DNA of 64,000 bases from Hyaloperonospora brassicae (Eukaryota; Oomycota; Peronosporomycetes; Peronosporales; Peronosporaceae), in contig CANTFL010001420.1 in NCBI GenBank assembly GCA_947650285.1, forward strand, positions 124,001-188,000, written 5' to 3'. The translations under genes were made by a program, and so were the position numbers. Under the pieces are notes generated by a model. It was given only the letters and a program-made list of their open reading frames with translations. It was not told where the DNA came from and did not search any database. Of the stretch, positions 1 through 10,897 are shown piece after piece (within the stretch, counting starts at the first letter, position 1; the number at the start of each line of letters is the position of its first letter).

Positions 1-2
1 TG

Positions 3-326
3 AGCACGATGGAGGCTGAGTTTATCTCAGCGTCGCAAGCTGGTCGGGAGCTGATTGGCATGAAAGAACTACTGAGCGAATTGACGCTACGCTTACGTGA
101 GCCCATGCCGATGTGGATTGACAACCAAGCGGCGATCAAGCAACTCGAGTGATAGAAGAGCACCTCGAGAGCCAAGCAAATGGACATACGTTACAAATTT
201 ATATGCCATCACGCACAGAAAGGAACTGTGGTCCCAAGGTTTGTGCGATCTGAGGAATTGCTAGCAGACATACTGACGAAGTCGTTGCCAGCGCCAAGGA
301 TGGAGGACTTGAGGTCCATGCTATAG
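3..326 (+). pseudogene. Ty1/copia polyprotein 3' end (RNase H), interrupted by stops
   Basis: This is the C-terminal end of a copia-type pol polyprotein. Reading from base 3 gives STMEAEFISASQAGRELIGM, the standard copia RNase H start, then a WIDNQAAIK block (usual form DNQAAI) and, near the end, ADILTKSLP, the closing motif of copia polyproteins. A TGA-TAG double stop at 150-155 interrupts the frame, after which the same frame carries the RAKQMDIRYKF segment (usually RSKHIDIRYHF). The element is therefore dead. The polyprotein stop is TAG at 324-326, followed by a short purine-rich stretch and the 3' LTR. The 5' part lies outside the window. Family assignment is confident; activity is excluded by the stops. 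Confidence 0.85.
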
Positions 327-359
327 TTGAAGACCACACAGGCTAACACCGAGGAGGAG

Positions 360-646
360 TGTTAGAAACTATCGTGTTTAACAGGTTTCAAGATTCAAGT
401 GCTATCCCATGGAACGGTGTCACCTGATTGGTTGATTACCGTGCGACTTGACATGTGGGACCACGACGGGACGATCGACAAAATGGGACGTGTAGACAGA
501 TGGGGACTGTGAGAGACGGAAGCCATGTGAAAGGATGTCACATGGGACAGGAAGAGACGGACACCATGTGTGACTTGACATGGTCAAGTTGCAGTTGCCG
601 TTTCTGGTCATGCATATCGTAGTGTTGAAGGAGGTAATTCTTAACA
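360..646 (+). repeat. 3' LTR of the copia element
   Basis: Directly after a GAGGAGGAG purine tract the sequence starts TGTTAGAA, and it ends TTCTTAACA, a near-perfect inverted terminal match of the TG...CA type. The implied LTR is 287 bases, normal for copia. The 5' partner is outside the window, so neither the exact right boundary nor a target-site duplication could be checked. Confidence 0.6.
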
Positions 647-2568
647 CTCAATATATTTTACTTTTCCTTCCTACTTCTACTGCACAAGTGCACCTACGTC
701 TATACGTCTAATACCATGTAATTTGCGCAGCTACACTCGCGTTGCAATGAGTAGCTGTACAGATGGACAGGATCAGTCTATCGCTTCATTTGATACTTTT
801 TACGATGAGATCTATAAGCAAGCTTAGAAACTCGTTCAATCTTATATTTTGGGAATTTATCCAGATCAGTAATCAAAGTGTCGGATATTCACGTGCCCAT
901 ACCGGACGGCGAGGGTCGACGGCTAGTTGATGAGTTGTGCGTTGTATTATGTACTCACCGCTGGTTGTGTTATGTACTCACCGCTGGTTGTGCATGGTCA
1001 TATCGTGATGCAGCAGCTTGTCGGTAAAGACGAAAAGAGATGACGGCTTCTCGTTCCCTATGCAAAATGAACAAATTGCAAACCGACGACATGAATAAAT
1101 GATGAAGAGAAGGATGCTAGGAAGCTATCTACGCTGTCGAGCGTGGAGGGAGTTTCATAATCTCCTTTCATTTGTTCGTAGCCCTTAGTGTCACGGATAA
1201 GAAAGCGTTATGCTTGTCTACCGGACATACGCACACGCGAAATAAAACTTGCAAACACCTCACACATAGATACAACTACCGAGACATTCGGCTTTCACTA
1301 ACGCAATCTCACTCGCATCTTTCCATTTGTGGCTCACCGATTGGAATACATGTAGTTCGACAAACTACAAGCGGTCACTCGCACGGTTAAAGGAGACTTA
1401 TGTTCTGACACGTAGGGCGTAGGTTGCTTACCAGCTGACTACTTTATCAGAACAAGAAAGATCATAGTTCGCCTCACGCTTGTCCACCAATGTGATATGC
1501 AGTTCTGAGGTTGCTAAGGAGGTACGTCGACTCACATCAGCCCCTGGAAATCAACGTAGCTGACGCGTCGTTAAGCGGTTATTGGTACATCGACAAAAAC
1601 CTTGTATACGCCAAATATACGCCAAATACGTGCACGAGCAACGAGCATATTCCGAGTCGCAGTGCGCGATTGTTTAGTATTCGTGCTGCTTGTAGACGTG
1701 GGTCGAGCATATGAAGGAGGAAGTTGCACACAAAGTCATTGTTTGCCCACAGCCGCATTCAGCTATTGTCATCATGGTAAACGAGACGCTTGAGTAGACG
1801 CTTCAATAGAGTCGCGACTAGAGAGACTTAAGCTCTGCTAGCGCTCGGTCGTGTGCGCTCCCATATCATATTCATCGAGTGTTGTGTCAGCGGAAACTTT
1901 TGCAGCTGTGTTGTCGCGCCAGCAATCGATGTCGTGCTCTTGTAATCTGCATTTATAACGGAGTAAAGTATGTAGCTGGTCTGATCATGTCGTTTTACAC
2001 GCATTCTCAGCTTGCTAGTTGACAGCACCCTAGAGCGCAGGTCTCGATGCTACGTCGTTGCGTTACGCCAGCATGATCAGACTAGTGCCTGGCGCATGTT
2101 GTCCCAAACTTTATACAACGTCCAGTATTCGAGTGTGTCATAGCCATGATGCACATAGCTTATCCTTCGCTCCCACCAGGCATTCACTCGCAAGAGCTTA
2201 CGATCGTGTGACTTGGCTTCATCGTTGTTTGAGGCATTCAGCGGCACATCAGTCATTCAAAAAAAAGTCATTCGGCCACTACGACAAAGAAGAAGACGGG
2301 AGATGCTACAAAGATAAAGTTGGGTGAAATCGTCCCCTGCGTCGCGTTTTGTTAGGAAGCATCGAAGCACACCATGGATAAGTGGATTCAAACAACCCAG
2401 GTATTGATTGAACCGATCCGCACTCACCCAGTCGTGTCGACAGCGATCGTGTCTAGGCCACCTCCGCTGTAAGCTTCCAGTAGTGTGGCCAATTCTTTTC
2501 TTTTACTTTCAAGTCGTCTCAGCGATGTCGTGGAACGAGAGTAGAAGGGGAAATGATCATCATCGCGT
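647..2568. other. Gene-poor spacer
   Basis: Only short overlapping frames are present and none resembles a known protein. The one structured item is a 23-base tandem duplication at 941-986. No tRNA or CRISPR-like structure was seen. Confidence 0.6.
941..986 (+). repeat. Two tandem copies of a 23-base unit
   Basis: The unit running from GTTGTATTATG to CACCGCTG (941-963) is repeated immediately at 964-986 with a single A-to-G change. A third copy starts and breaks off after six bases. Confidence 0.8.
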
Positions 2569-3180
2569 CTACTCCATCGGAAGTGGAACGGCCAGCACCG
2601 CCTTCTGCAAAGTGGAAGCTGGAACATCAAAAACACTCGTCACAATATCCTTGATCTCCTCCGCTGTTTTCCCGCATCTAGCAAGCTGCACGACCAAATT
2701 CTGGCGCTCTTTGCCTGATAGGGTGTGATACTGTTCCGACACTTGCTGTGTGCGGGCTTTGTTGCCAGCAGCGGTGCGGGGCTCTACAATTCTCCACGCC
2801 TCGTGACTCCGACGGAGCTGGTTGGCACACTGAGCAACATATCGGTTGTCACACTGGAGGACAGTGCCCGTGTGGCACGACACGAAGTAGAGGGCGCAGC
2901 TTGAATCCGTCTCCATGGTAAAGAGCTCCCACTCACCAGGCTCAGTAGGGCCAAATACGCAATGTCCAGACGCGCGAACTTGGAGAAAGCGTCCGTTGTG
3001 TCCACACTGGATGGCAATCCTGTCATCGCAGATTCGGTGTAGAATGACCTCTTCGTAGATGTCCCGATTGTCTGTCAGACAACGAGCGCTATCGGACCCT
3101 AGCGGATTCTGCAGATTTGTCTGCATGCGAATCGACTGAATCACCACAGGCACGTCGAACGGAATCTCGTTCAGATTCAT
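2569..3180 (-). CDS. Beta-trefoil (fascin-like) conserved protein
   Basis: This is a single-exon frame of 203 residues with ATG at 3180 and TAG at 2569. Residues about 48-130 show repeated short beta units: IAIQCGHNGRFLQVR, then CVFGP..EWELF, then LYFVSCHTGTVLQC and YVAQCAN. The G-x-F/Y-L-x-V/A spacing resembles fascin and actin-crosslinking beta-trefoil repeats. The last 60 residues look helical (SEQYHTLSGKERQNLVVQLA, then KTAEEIKDIV). No signal peptide or membrane segment is visible. A good oomycete initiator-type element lies 40-54 bases upstream of the ATG, which supports the start and transcription. The fold assignment rests on pattern alone. Carbohydrate or actin binding would be typical of the fold but is not shown here. 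Confidence 0.7.
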   Translation of the reverse strand: MNLNEIPFDVPVVIQSIRMQTNLQNPLGSDSARCLTDNRDIYEEVILHRICDDRIAIQCGHNGRFLQVRASGHCVFGPTEPGEWELFTMETDSSCALYFVSCHTGTVLQCDNRYVAQCANQLRRSHEAWRIVEPRTAAGNKARTQQVSEQYHTLSGKERQNLVVQLARCGKTAEEIKDIVTSVFDVPASTLQKAVLAVPLPME

Positions 3181-3219
3181 GAGAAATGGTGGTCAGCAAG
3201 TGTGTTTAGATACAGAGGG

Positions 3220-3234
3220 CCAAATGGCGAATGA
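3220..3234 (-). promoter_or_regulatory. Oomycete initiator-type element of the beta-trefoil gene
   Basis: On the minus strand the sequence is TCATTCGCCATTTGG. It closely matches the known oomycete core promoter consensus (TCATTYYNCAWTTT) and sits 40-54 bases upstream of the ATG at 3180. Confidence 0.6.
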
Positions 3235-3314
3235 TGTATCTCGAAGGCTTTTACAGCTCTTGATCGAGTGATGCTAACGCCACTGAAGACTTAACAAAAA
3301 TGTATTCCTCTGTC

Positions 3315-3380
3315 CACCAACGGCGCCGAAAAAGAGATGGGAGGGGGCAGCCTTCTCTCATGCTTTCAGCGCCGTTGGTG
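3315..3380. repeat. 12-base inverted repeat with 42-base loop
   Basis: CACCAACGGCGC at 3315-3326 pairs exactly with GCGCCGTTGGTG at 3369-3380. It lies upstream of the beta-trefoil gene. No function is assigned. Confidence 0.6.
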
Positions 3381-6300
3381 TCTGCGACTCTACGCAAAGT
3401 ACATCGTGATGCTAAATGACTTGTTCGAAAATCCTTATGCGGGTATCGTTAGTCATACATCATCACTAGTCTTTGGCGCTTTTGTTAGCGTAGGTACTGG
3501 ATATCGATTGAATGCTACGAAGAGACAAGTATGGAAGTAAGGAGAACATCGATGTGTTAGGGGCAATCTTAGCCGCTTCGATACTTGCTGGTGTTTAGCC
3601 CACCCGTTTGAGCGGGAATCGGTCGTATCCGGATGCACGTATCACTGTTAAGACATTGCCAGACGTCTTATGACCATATTGTTCCAGACGTGACAGGACA
3701 AAGTGCTGGCAGGCTGTTCGATGCAGCAATCGGAAATCGGAGATACCGAGAAGAAGTGCATAGCGACAAAATAGAGTTGAAGTGTCACAAGCCCATCGAT
3801 AGCACCTTTCAGGCTTTTGAGTGGGTGCGTAATGTACGACAGCTATATGACAAGCTTCTTCTGCTAAGGTTTCAGAAGTCGAAATTTTTTGTGAGGACAC
3901 CAAGTACGTGCCTTGATGATAGCCATAATGCCAGTGGACAAGTTGGATTGATTGCGTGGTGCAAACATAGCGAAGTAGGAGCGGCAAAATCATGCCTCGC
4001 GATTGTTTCTTCCTGTCGGCACCATCTCCCAGAGACAAGTGCAAGACGAATCTTTCATGAAACGTAGCGACTTCTGTGAGGTATAAACGAAGCCAACGGA
4101 CCCGAGTGGCTTGGTGAAGCACATTGACCCTGAGCAGTGGTCCACGCAGGCAAATCGAATAAGATTGATCAGCTTGTCTTAAGTACATGCACAGGAAACT
4201 GAAAAGCTATACGGCACCTCTTGACAGCCTGCGCTTCCGCAACAATCGACTCTTAAAGGAGCTAGTAGTCAAGGTCTGTGTCATTATCTGGACAAGACCG
4301 AAAATCTTCTCAACTACGTATTTGCAGCACTTCAGAGGTGTCAGAGGCGAATGGATCGCTGGGATCATCGCAGCATTTACTTGTCTACTAAATTTACCAA
4401 CGGCACTACATATCTGAAGATGGGCAGTGAAGCCGAACGTTGTTATGCTGGTGTTTTCTGTACCGAGTATGTGGAACCGATTTTCATTTGGCTCAAGTCG
4501 CATAACACGATACTCGTTACGGTGTTAACTAGCGAATAAAGAGTTGTAGCGCAAGTCCTTTATTACGATATATGTCGGACGGATGACAATTCGACAAAAG
4601 TCGCACTTGAGCTTGCGTCACTGTCACGTTGCCTTGTTTAGAATATTAGCAGAAGCGAACGCTTTGGAATCTAAAAATAGAAGCATGCAGTAGCATGCCC
4701 AATTTGGTTTTTGCTGAAACTACACCTCCTGATTCGTTTTTGAGGCAATTGAACTAAATGACAGAGAAGCACCTTCCTTCAGACGAGTAGCAGAGTTTTG
4801 CAGGAATTGATGCATTACAGAGCAAATATATTGGTAATTGCAGTATTACTCTCACACGACAAACTTGAAAGAATCGATCCAGTCTTGCCGCCCGCGCGTG
4901 AGGTCTCCAATGCCTAAGCACAAAATGAAGCATAACGTAGTCAGATGATAATGATTGTGATAATGACCATACCATTTGGTTGGAACTCACCCACAATGGA
5001 GCAACATTTTCTCCGCTGGACATCTTTTCGTCGTGCATGTGAGAAACTGAGGCTGAACATGAACTTCGTACAAGGAGCACGTAGCCTTATGACACGATAT
5101 ACCGTTAGAAAACAGTTGTATCTGTGGAGGGGCCTTCAAGCTCTGAATAAGCGGACGAGTCGCACAGTAAGGGCTTGACATTGACGTGTTTTCTCGAATT
5201 CACATCCTCACCTCCTGGCCATTCTTCGACAAGGTAGTACCTAAAACTTCTAAAGTGTTCTTGATACAAAGTAAAGCTTATTTTTTGATAAAGAGAGTGA
5301 TACACAGTAGCGCTTGAATTTTGTTAAAGACAGTGACCGATCTTATCGAATCGAAACCCTGACACTAGCATTCCCTAGAATTTTGGTCGCCGACCAAGTG
5401 GTACAAACCTTCCACATGCTAAAAGCCCGATGTTTGTACAAATGATCGTCATAATGATGCCTGGTCATGCTTATGGCATTCTGATCCAGCTCGTACCTTC
5501 ATCGTAATCGTCGCCTAGACGAAGTTCTACCCGGGTCCACTGCATCTTCCGTCTACGATGAGTTGCAAGTCATGCTCCATCGATGCACGATAAAGATTAC
5601 CTGGACCTATGATTACAGTAAGGCTATCCCAACGAGAGCTGTAGATGATCCTACATACTCGATTGGACGTTCATGAGTAACGAGTTACGAAACGAAGCGG
5701 AAGCAGATGGCGCTTACTAGGATAGTTGGTTGAGGTGGGACTAGTGATGTACCTAGACGAGCAATCAGGTCACAGGAAGGAGAATGCCGGAAATCTGGAC
5801 AGCAGCGCGATCAGGTCAAGGGCGACAAGACCTCAATAACGACATGGATGGTACTATCAGTGTCAAATGCAGAGAGCAAAGAGCTTGATGGGCATCAGAG
5901 GCCACTAAAAAGACAAATGAGTACAGCTATATGTACACGCGCCGTGATACTCGCGTTATTACAAGACGGTGGACAAATGGTGGCGAGACACAATGCGACG
6001 CTCGACGACCAAAAATGGACGAACACCGATTGTCAAGAGCTGTTTCTCATGGGTCACATAATGTAGTGCGTGACGTCATCATCGATTTTAGAATAAAAAA
6101 GAAGGCAAAGAGGGCGTGGATAGCCGTGCCACCGGCAATCAAGATCAACGTACCAATGTACCAATAAAGTATCATGACGACCAAAGGATAGTGTTGTATT
6201 CAGGTTTGCAATTTGTACGTCAGTCGCTTTAAGAAGGCGAGGGGAACATTAATGGTGTCATGTGCTTGAGGAATAGGTCAGCGTAAGCTATGATCAAGCA

Positions 6301-8193
6301 TCTGACACCATTGAGCTGATAATGCTTTTCGATTGCATGCCCTTCATCAGAGATTGCAAAGAGACACCCTTGTTCTCTATGTTTGAGCTAGTGATCGGAA
6401 GCACAACAACGAGACAGCACTTTTTGCATCACGAGTATGCTGCTACACACTTGGTCGTAGCTAAAAATACCCAGAAGGTATAATAACTCGAGTGTATCTT
6501 CATCGCCGTGTTGTGTAGATACACCGATCGCCAAATCCAAACCATTGAAGCTGTCTAACTTCAGAATCCTCGTTTGCAAATTAAATGACGTGTGAGCGCG
6601 TTGCCCGGGTACTGTAGGATACGGTCGTAGATGCAAATGATTAAGAGTTTTTGTGTACAACTACAACGAAAGACAACTATTCTGATTCATCAGTGTTTGT
6701 CTGTGGGCCGAAAAGGTCTCACACCGCTATAGTGTTCCTTTTTTCTGTCGTGTGGTCCAATGAATATTCTATCGACTGTCGGGGTCGTCGGAAGGCAATC
6801 AAGTGTTGAATCATAAGATCACAGTAATCTGGAAATGTGCGACCTCAAGGCAAAGTTTTTCGATACGTGAAGGAAGGTTGGATTAATTTAGGTGCATCAA
6901 TGATATGATACGTCGATAAGCGCGGAGCCTTTGGTTGTGACTCACTATTCCCATATAGAAAAGATATGGCGACGAGCTCGTTTCGACACCCCCCCTCGCT
7001 GATCCGAGAGGTTCATATGCAGCTGTCATTGATAAGCCGTGAAGACGAGTAAACGTCATGACACGAGCGCCACGGATGTCAGCGGAGAATGTAAGCAACA
7101 GTGGTGTACGAAGGTGAAGGGATCCGAGATGGCTCTCACTCTTGACATAGTGTGGTATGCTAGTGTCCGAAGGCAATGTTGTCTTGGTCGGAAGACTACG
7201 AGCCATTGCAGCGCATATGGATAATCAATATATACTTGGCATGTCGAGCAAGAATGATGTCGGTCGTGCATCTCTCATGGAACAGTGATGGATTAGCGAC
7301 TTCGAAATCAAGTCGTTTCATGCAGTATGGACACATCGTCAGCCAAGACGTTGGTGCAGTTGTGAACCATAGCAAGAATGATACACAGAGGATCATTATA
7401 TCGAGAGTCACGAAAATGAACACTATGTCCAGCTAGAGTAAGTTTGCACGAGGGGTTTGCACGACTTTTCATGGTTCGTTTGTCATGACATCCAGACGAC
7501 GAAAAAATGGCGACAATGTTGCCATCACACAATTACCTTCTTCCTTGTAAAAGGGACTAGCCCATTGTTATGTGTAACCATCCTACTTCGCAATCGATGA
7601 CACCTAATCGTAGTCCTGTGGCGAAAGTCACCGCAAATGGTGCGACGTGTGGTCACGTCTTTGCATGAAAGAAGATCTGCCAAGTTGTGCGAGTAATGCA
7701 TCATGAGCGAGTACATGTATGGGACTAAATGACTACACTTCGGTAAGTGATACCCAACAGCTGACACGACGTTTTGAATCGGAAGGTGACTAGTAGATAC
7801 ACATAGCGTGCTCTAGTCTTTCACCTCTGCGGCTGTACACTCGGTCATAGCGACGTTACGTAAGTAAGTCCATCGAACAGGCGAAGACACGCAATGTAGT
7901 ACCAAGACAAGTACGGCCACTGCTACTTTATACACAGACAGTGGCCGTTTTGTAGGTATTGAAAAAGTGTGGAAGTCTGGACAAATAAGGGTTGATGCGA
8001 GCTGTGTAGAGCTGCAAGCGAGATGCCGAACGCGACAAGAACTTTTGTCAAATGTTGTCTGCATACGACTCGATAACGGTTCGCGATGAATACAATCTTC
8101 TTGACGCGATCAGTTGTTTGTGCCCGTAAGAAGCTTATGCCCGTTATACGAAAATTTAGTCGCTAAGCAGTCTGTGGCAAAATGATCAGAGGC
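3381..8193. other. Long gene-poor region
   Basis: About 4.8 kb with only short frames, the longest being 197 codons at 3595-4188 on the minus strand. None shows a recognisable domain, and the opposite strand is equally open in places. It is most simply old, degraded intergenic or transposon-derived sequence. I could not identify any element. Confidence 0.55.
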
Positions 8194-9534
8194 TCATGTT
8201 ATCGATTTCAATTTCTCGTAAGTGGAGTTGATAATACCCCACGACAGCAGCGAGCGAAAAAAGTTCATCTGCACACCACGGTACAACTTCCTCACACTAC
8301 AGCCACGCTCTCGGTAGGTAAGCTGCAGTGCCTCCCATGGACCGATAAACGGTTGCCCGTACACACTCTGCATACGTGTCCGAGCCACTGCAGAGAACCA
8401 AAAAACAACAGCAACATCAGCAAACTCAGCCCGATTCAGCCACAAGCACACTAGAACCACTGACCGTTGATGGGAAATGTAAAGGTACTGATGATAGCGC
8501 CCAACGTGGCGCCGCAGATAAAGTCGTTCGTCATCGTCGCGGCCGTCGTGTCACCTCTCGGAAACGCCTGACGCAGCGGTTCACGCAGTCCGAAAAACAA
8601 GATATTTCCCGGTCCATTCCGACACAATATAGCCGAAAGGCCTCGGTAGTGCTCTTTCAGGCCGTATTTGTTAATGTGGACCATCGCGTCGTACGCGCCT
8701 GCGATTTCTTGATTAAACTTGGGCGTCTGGAGCAGCGTCTGGGCTCTCTACAGAAACGAGACAGCGATACCCACGACAGCAGCAAACATAAGGTCTCATG
8801 AGGTCGACGAAAAACACGGTCGTGCATGACCTTAGCTGGTCCGGAGCCGTACCTCGAAAGGGGCCAGCACAGCTTCAGACGTGCCTGCCATTGCTGCTGC
8901 AAAGAGATTGAGTCCTGGCCGTTCTCCAAAGCTCTGGACCAGCATGTCGTCGTAGAAATTGTACAGTCCAAACATAATGGACTTGGACACCATAGCTTGC
9001 ACGAGCGGGGGCTTCACGCCGCGGTACAACATTTGCCACCCTTCGCTCCGCACGTTTTCGAAAGCGTGCCATGTATTGAGGCCAAATAGCTGTCATCATG
9101 GCATACGCAGAGAAGGTCAGACCGTCGTCAATCCTCACCCACAATGTCGCGTGAAAAGGCACAAAATAACGGATAAACCACTTTGTCGGCAGTGGGTACA
9201 AACACAGGCACAGCCGATTGGGCGACCCACTTGCCCAAATGCATGTTTTAAACAAGTGGCGGCGCCAGTGGAGGCAACAAAGGGTACCATGTACCTGCTG
9301 TCGAAACATGACTTTATTCGGAGGGAACGTGATGACAATGTTGATCGCAGCTGCGGTGCCGCCGCAGAAGAATTCGCGGACGTGTGGAAAGCGAGCAAAG
9401 ATGTGGGTCTGCTGTGGTGGCGGTAGCGGCTGCTGCGTATTGGAAGTCGCGTTGGGCCGCTCGTCTGCTCCTCGCTCGCTCACGAAGCTCTCCATTCTGC
9501 GACTGTCGGTAAAGGAGACGAAACGATTGCGCAT
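8194..9534 (-). CDS. Mitochondrial carrier, SLC25A51-like NAD+ transporter (4 exons)
   Basis: This is a mitochondrial inner-membrane carrier, most like SLC25A51/52, which imports NAD+ into the matrix. Spliced exons 9534-9295, 9089-8853, 8747-8465 and 8387-8194 give 317 residues, the usual carrier length, with all junctions in phase. The three carrier repeats show the family's odd signatures: FPPNKVMFRQQ (repeat 1), PFERAQTLLQ (repeat 2) and FPINVARTRMQ (repeat 3). Repeat 3 is followed by NFFRSLLSWGIINSTYE at the C-terminus, where SLC25A51 has a nearly identical tail. Introns are 205, 105 and 77 bases with GT-AG ends. The frame stays open for 110 codons upstream of the chosen ATG but contains no further ATG, so 9534 is the first methionine. 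NAD+ as substrate is inferred from the motifs. Confidence 0.88.
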
Positions 9535-10897
9535 GGGTTTCGTTTCGTATTGGGGTACCAACAAGTCGGTACGCTGTACCACGTCCAACCCAACCTCATC
9601 ACCGGTGTTTGGGTTGTCGCTGATTTGAGACGACGTTTTTTTTGCAGGTTTTTCGAGCGCTGACGTGCGTTCTATTTCGAGGTGGGTTGGTCTATTTTTA
9701 AGAGGATATGCCCGAGTTGGTTTGGCAGCAGGTTGGGCGTTGCTCGAGTCCGACAAAGGCAGCGCTATGTTTCGAAAGCACGTGGTGGACGAAAGAGGCT
9801 GGTCAACAGGACGTCGTCGTCTTGCCCACTGAACGGCTGCATGAGGAATCCGGCCGCTGTTTGTTTATCAAAGTACACGTTCTTTTCTTCCTTCTGACGC
9901 GCTACAGGCGCTGTCGGTCGGACAACATTGGCATTTGCACGAAAGTTGACGCACGTGTTATACCGAGACAGAGGAGAGCGGATCTTACGTCTATTTCATA
10001 GTTTCGCACGACGATATGGCAATTGAAGTCTCGACACTCCTTGTTCGACGCACAGCTAAACGCTGGAAGTTATAGGACAATTGCCTCATGTGGGTGCAGA
10101 AACCCGTCGAGTGGGATGCACAAGTGACTCGGTCGTTGCAACCGTAGAGCGTCTTCGTACCGCTCTACGCAATCCACGAGACCTGGAACGCTGCTACATT
10201 AGCTATGGCAACCTCTAGGATTTTGAACTCGATCAAACAGTCCAAGTAGCGACTCGGTCTCTGTCGTCCATCACAGGCACAGCGATGCGATTGTGTCGAC
10301 CAAGTGGTAGAGCCCCTGCATTGCAGCATTCACTTGGCTGCCATTCTGCAGATGCGATCATACGTCTTGCCATGGCCCTCACTCAGTCAGTCTCTCTCTC
10401 ATGCGATATCGACACCTGAAGCTACTCAGCCATCACAAATTCCTACAGAACTGGTGCACACGATGAGGCAGCGTCAGTCACCCCACAGCTTACGTACAAA
10501 TCGTTTGCACTTCGGTCCCTCCTCGCGTCGTAGCGAGTAAACTCACTGGCACGACCCACTCGATGAGTAGCCAGCGTGAAGAGCAGTGCCTACAACTTGA
10601 GGTATCCGATGCGCGCACGGGCGCGCGATCGTCTTGGGAATGCAGACACCGCCCCCAAGGACAGTGCTGACGCTGCTACATAAGGTCCATCCTACCCATC
10701 GGTATGTGCCATACCGTAGTGCGTCTCGCACGCAGCATCGACGTCGTGTTACGCAGGTAAATCGAGTAACCACGAGGACACACGCGAGCTCCACATGCGC
10801 CAGCAAAACAGGACGACGACGATGTATTATAACTCACAGGCATGATGGGTCGTGGTGCCTCCTACCCCCCCCCACGCCACCCCCCATGCCCCCCGTT
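9535..10897. other. Spacer between the carrier and M96 genes
   Basis: No supported gene. The first 330 bases are an in-frame open extension of the carrier exon without an ATG and are probably its 5' untranslated region. The remainder holds only short frames. The 3' flank of the M96 gene contains a C-rich run near 10865-10890. Confidence 0.5.

Noticed and set aside
3595..4188. 197-codon minus-strand frame with a 144-codon frame opposite
   Set aside because: I looked for retrotransposon polyprotein motifs on both strands and found none.
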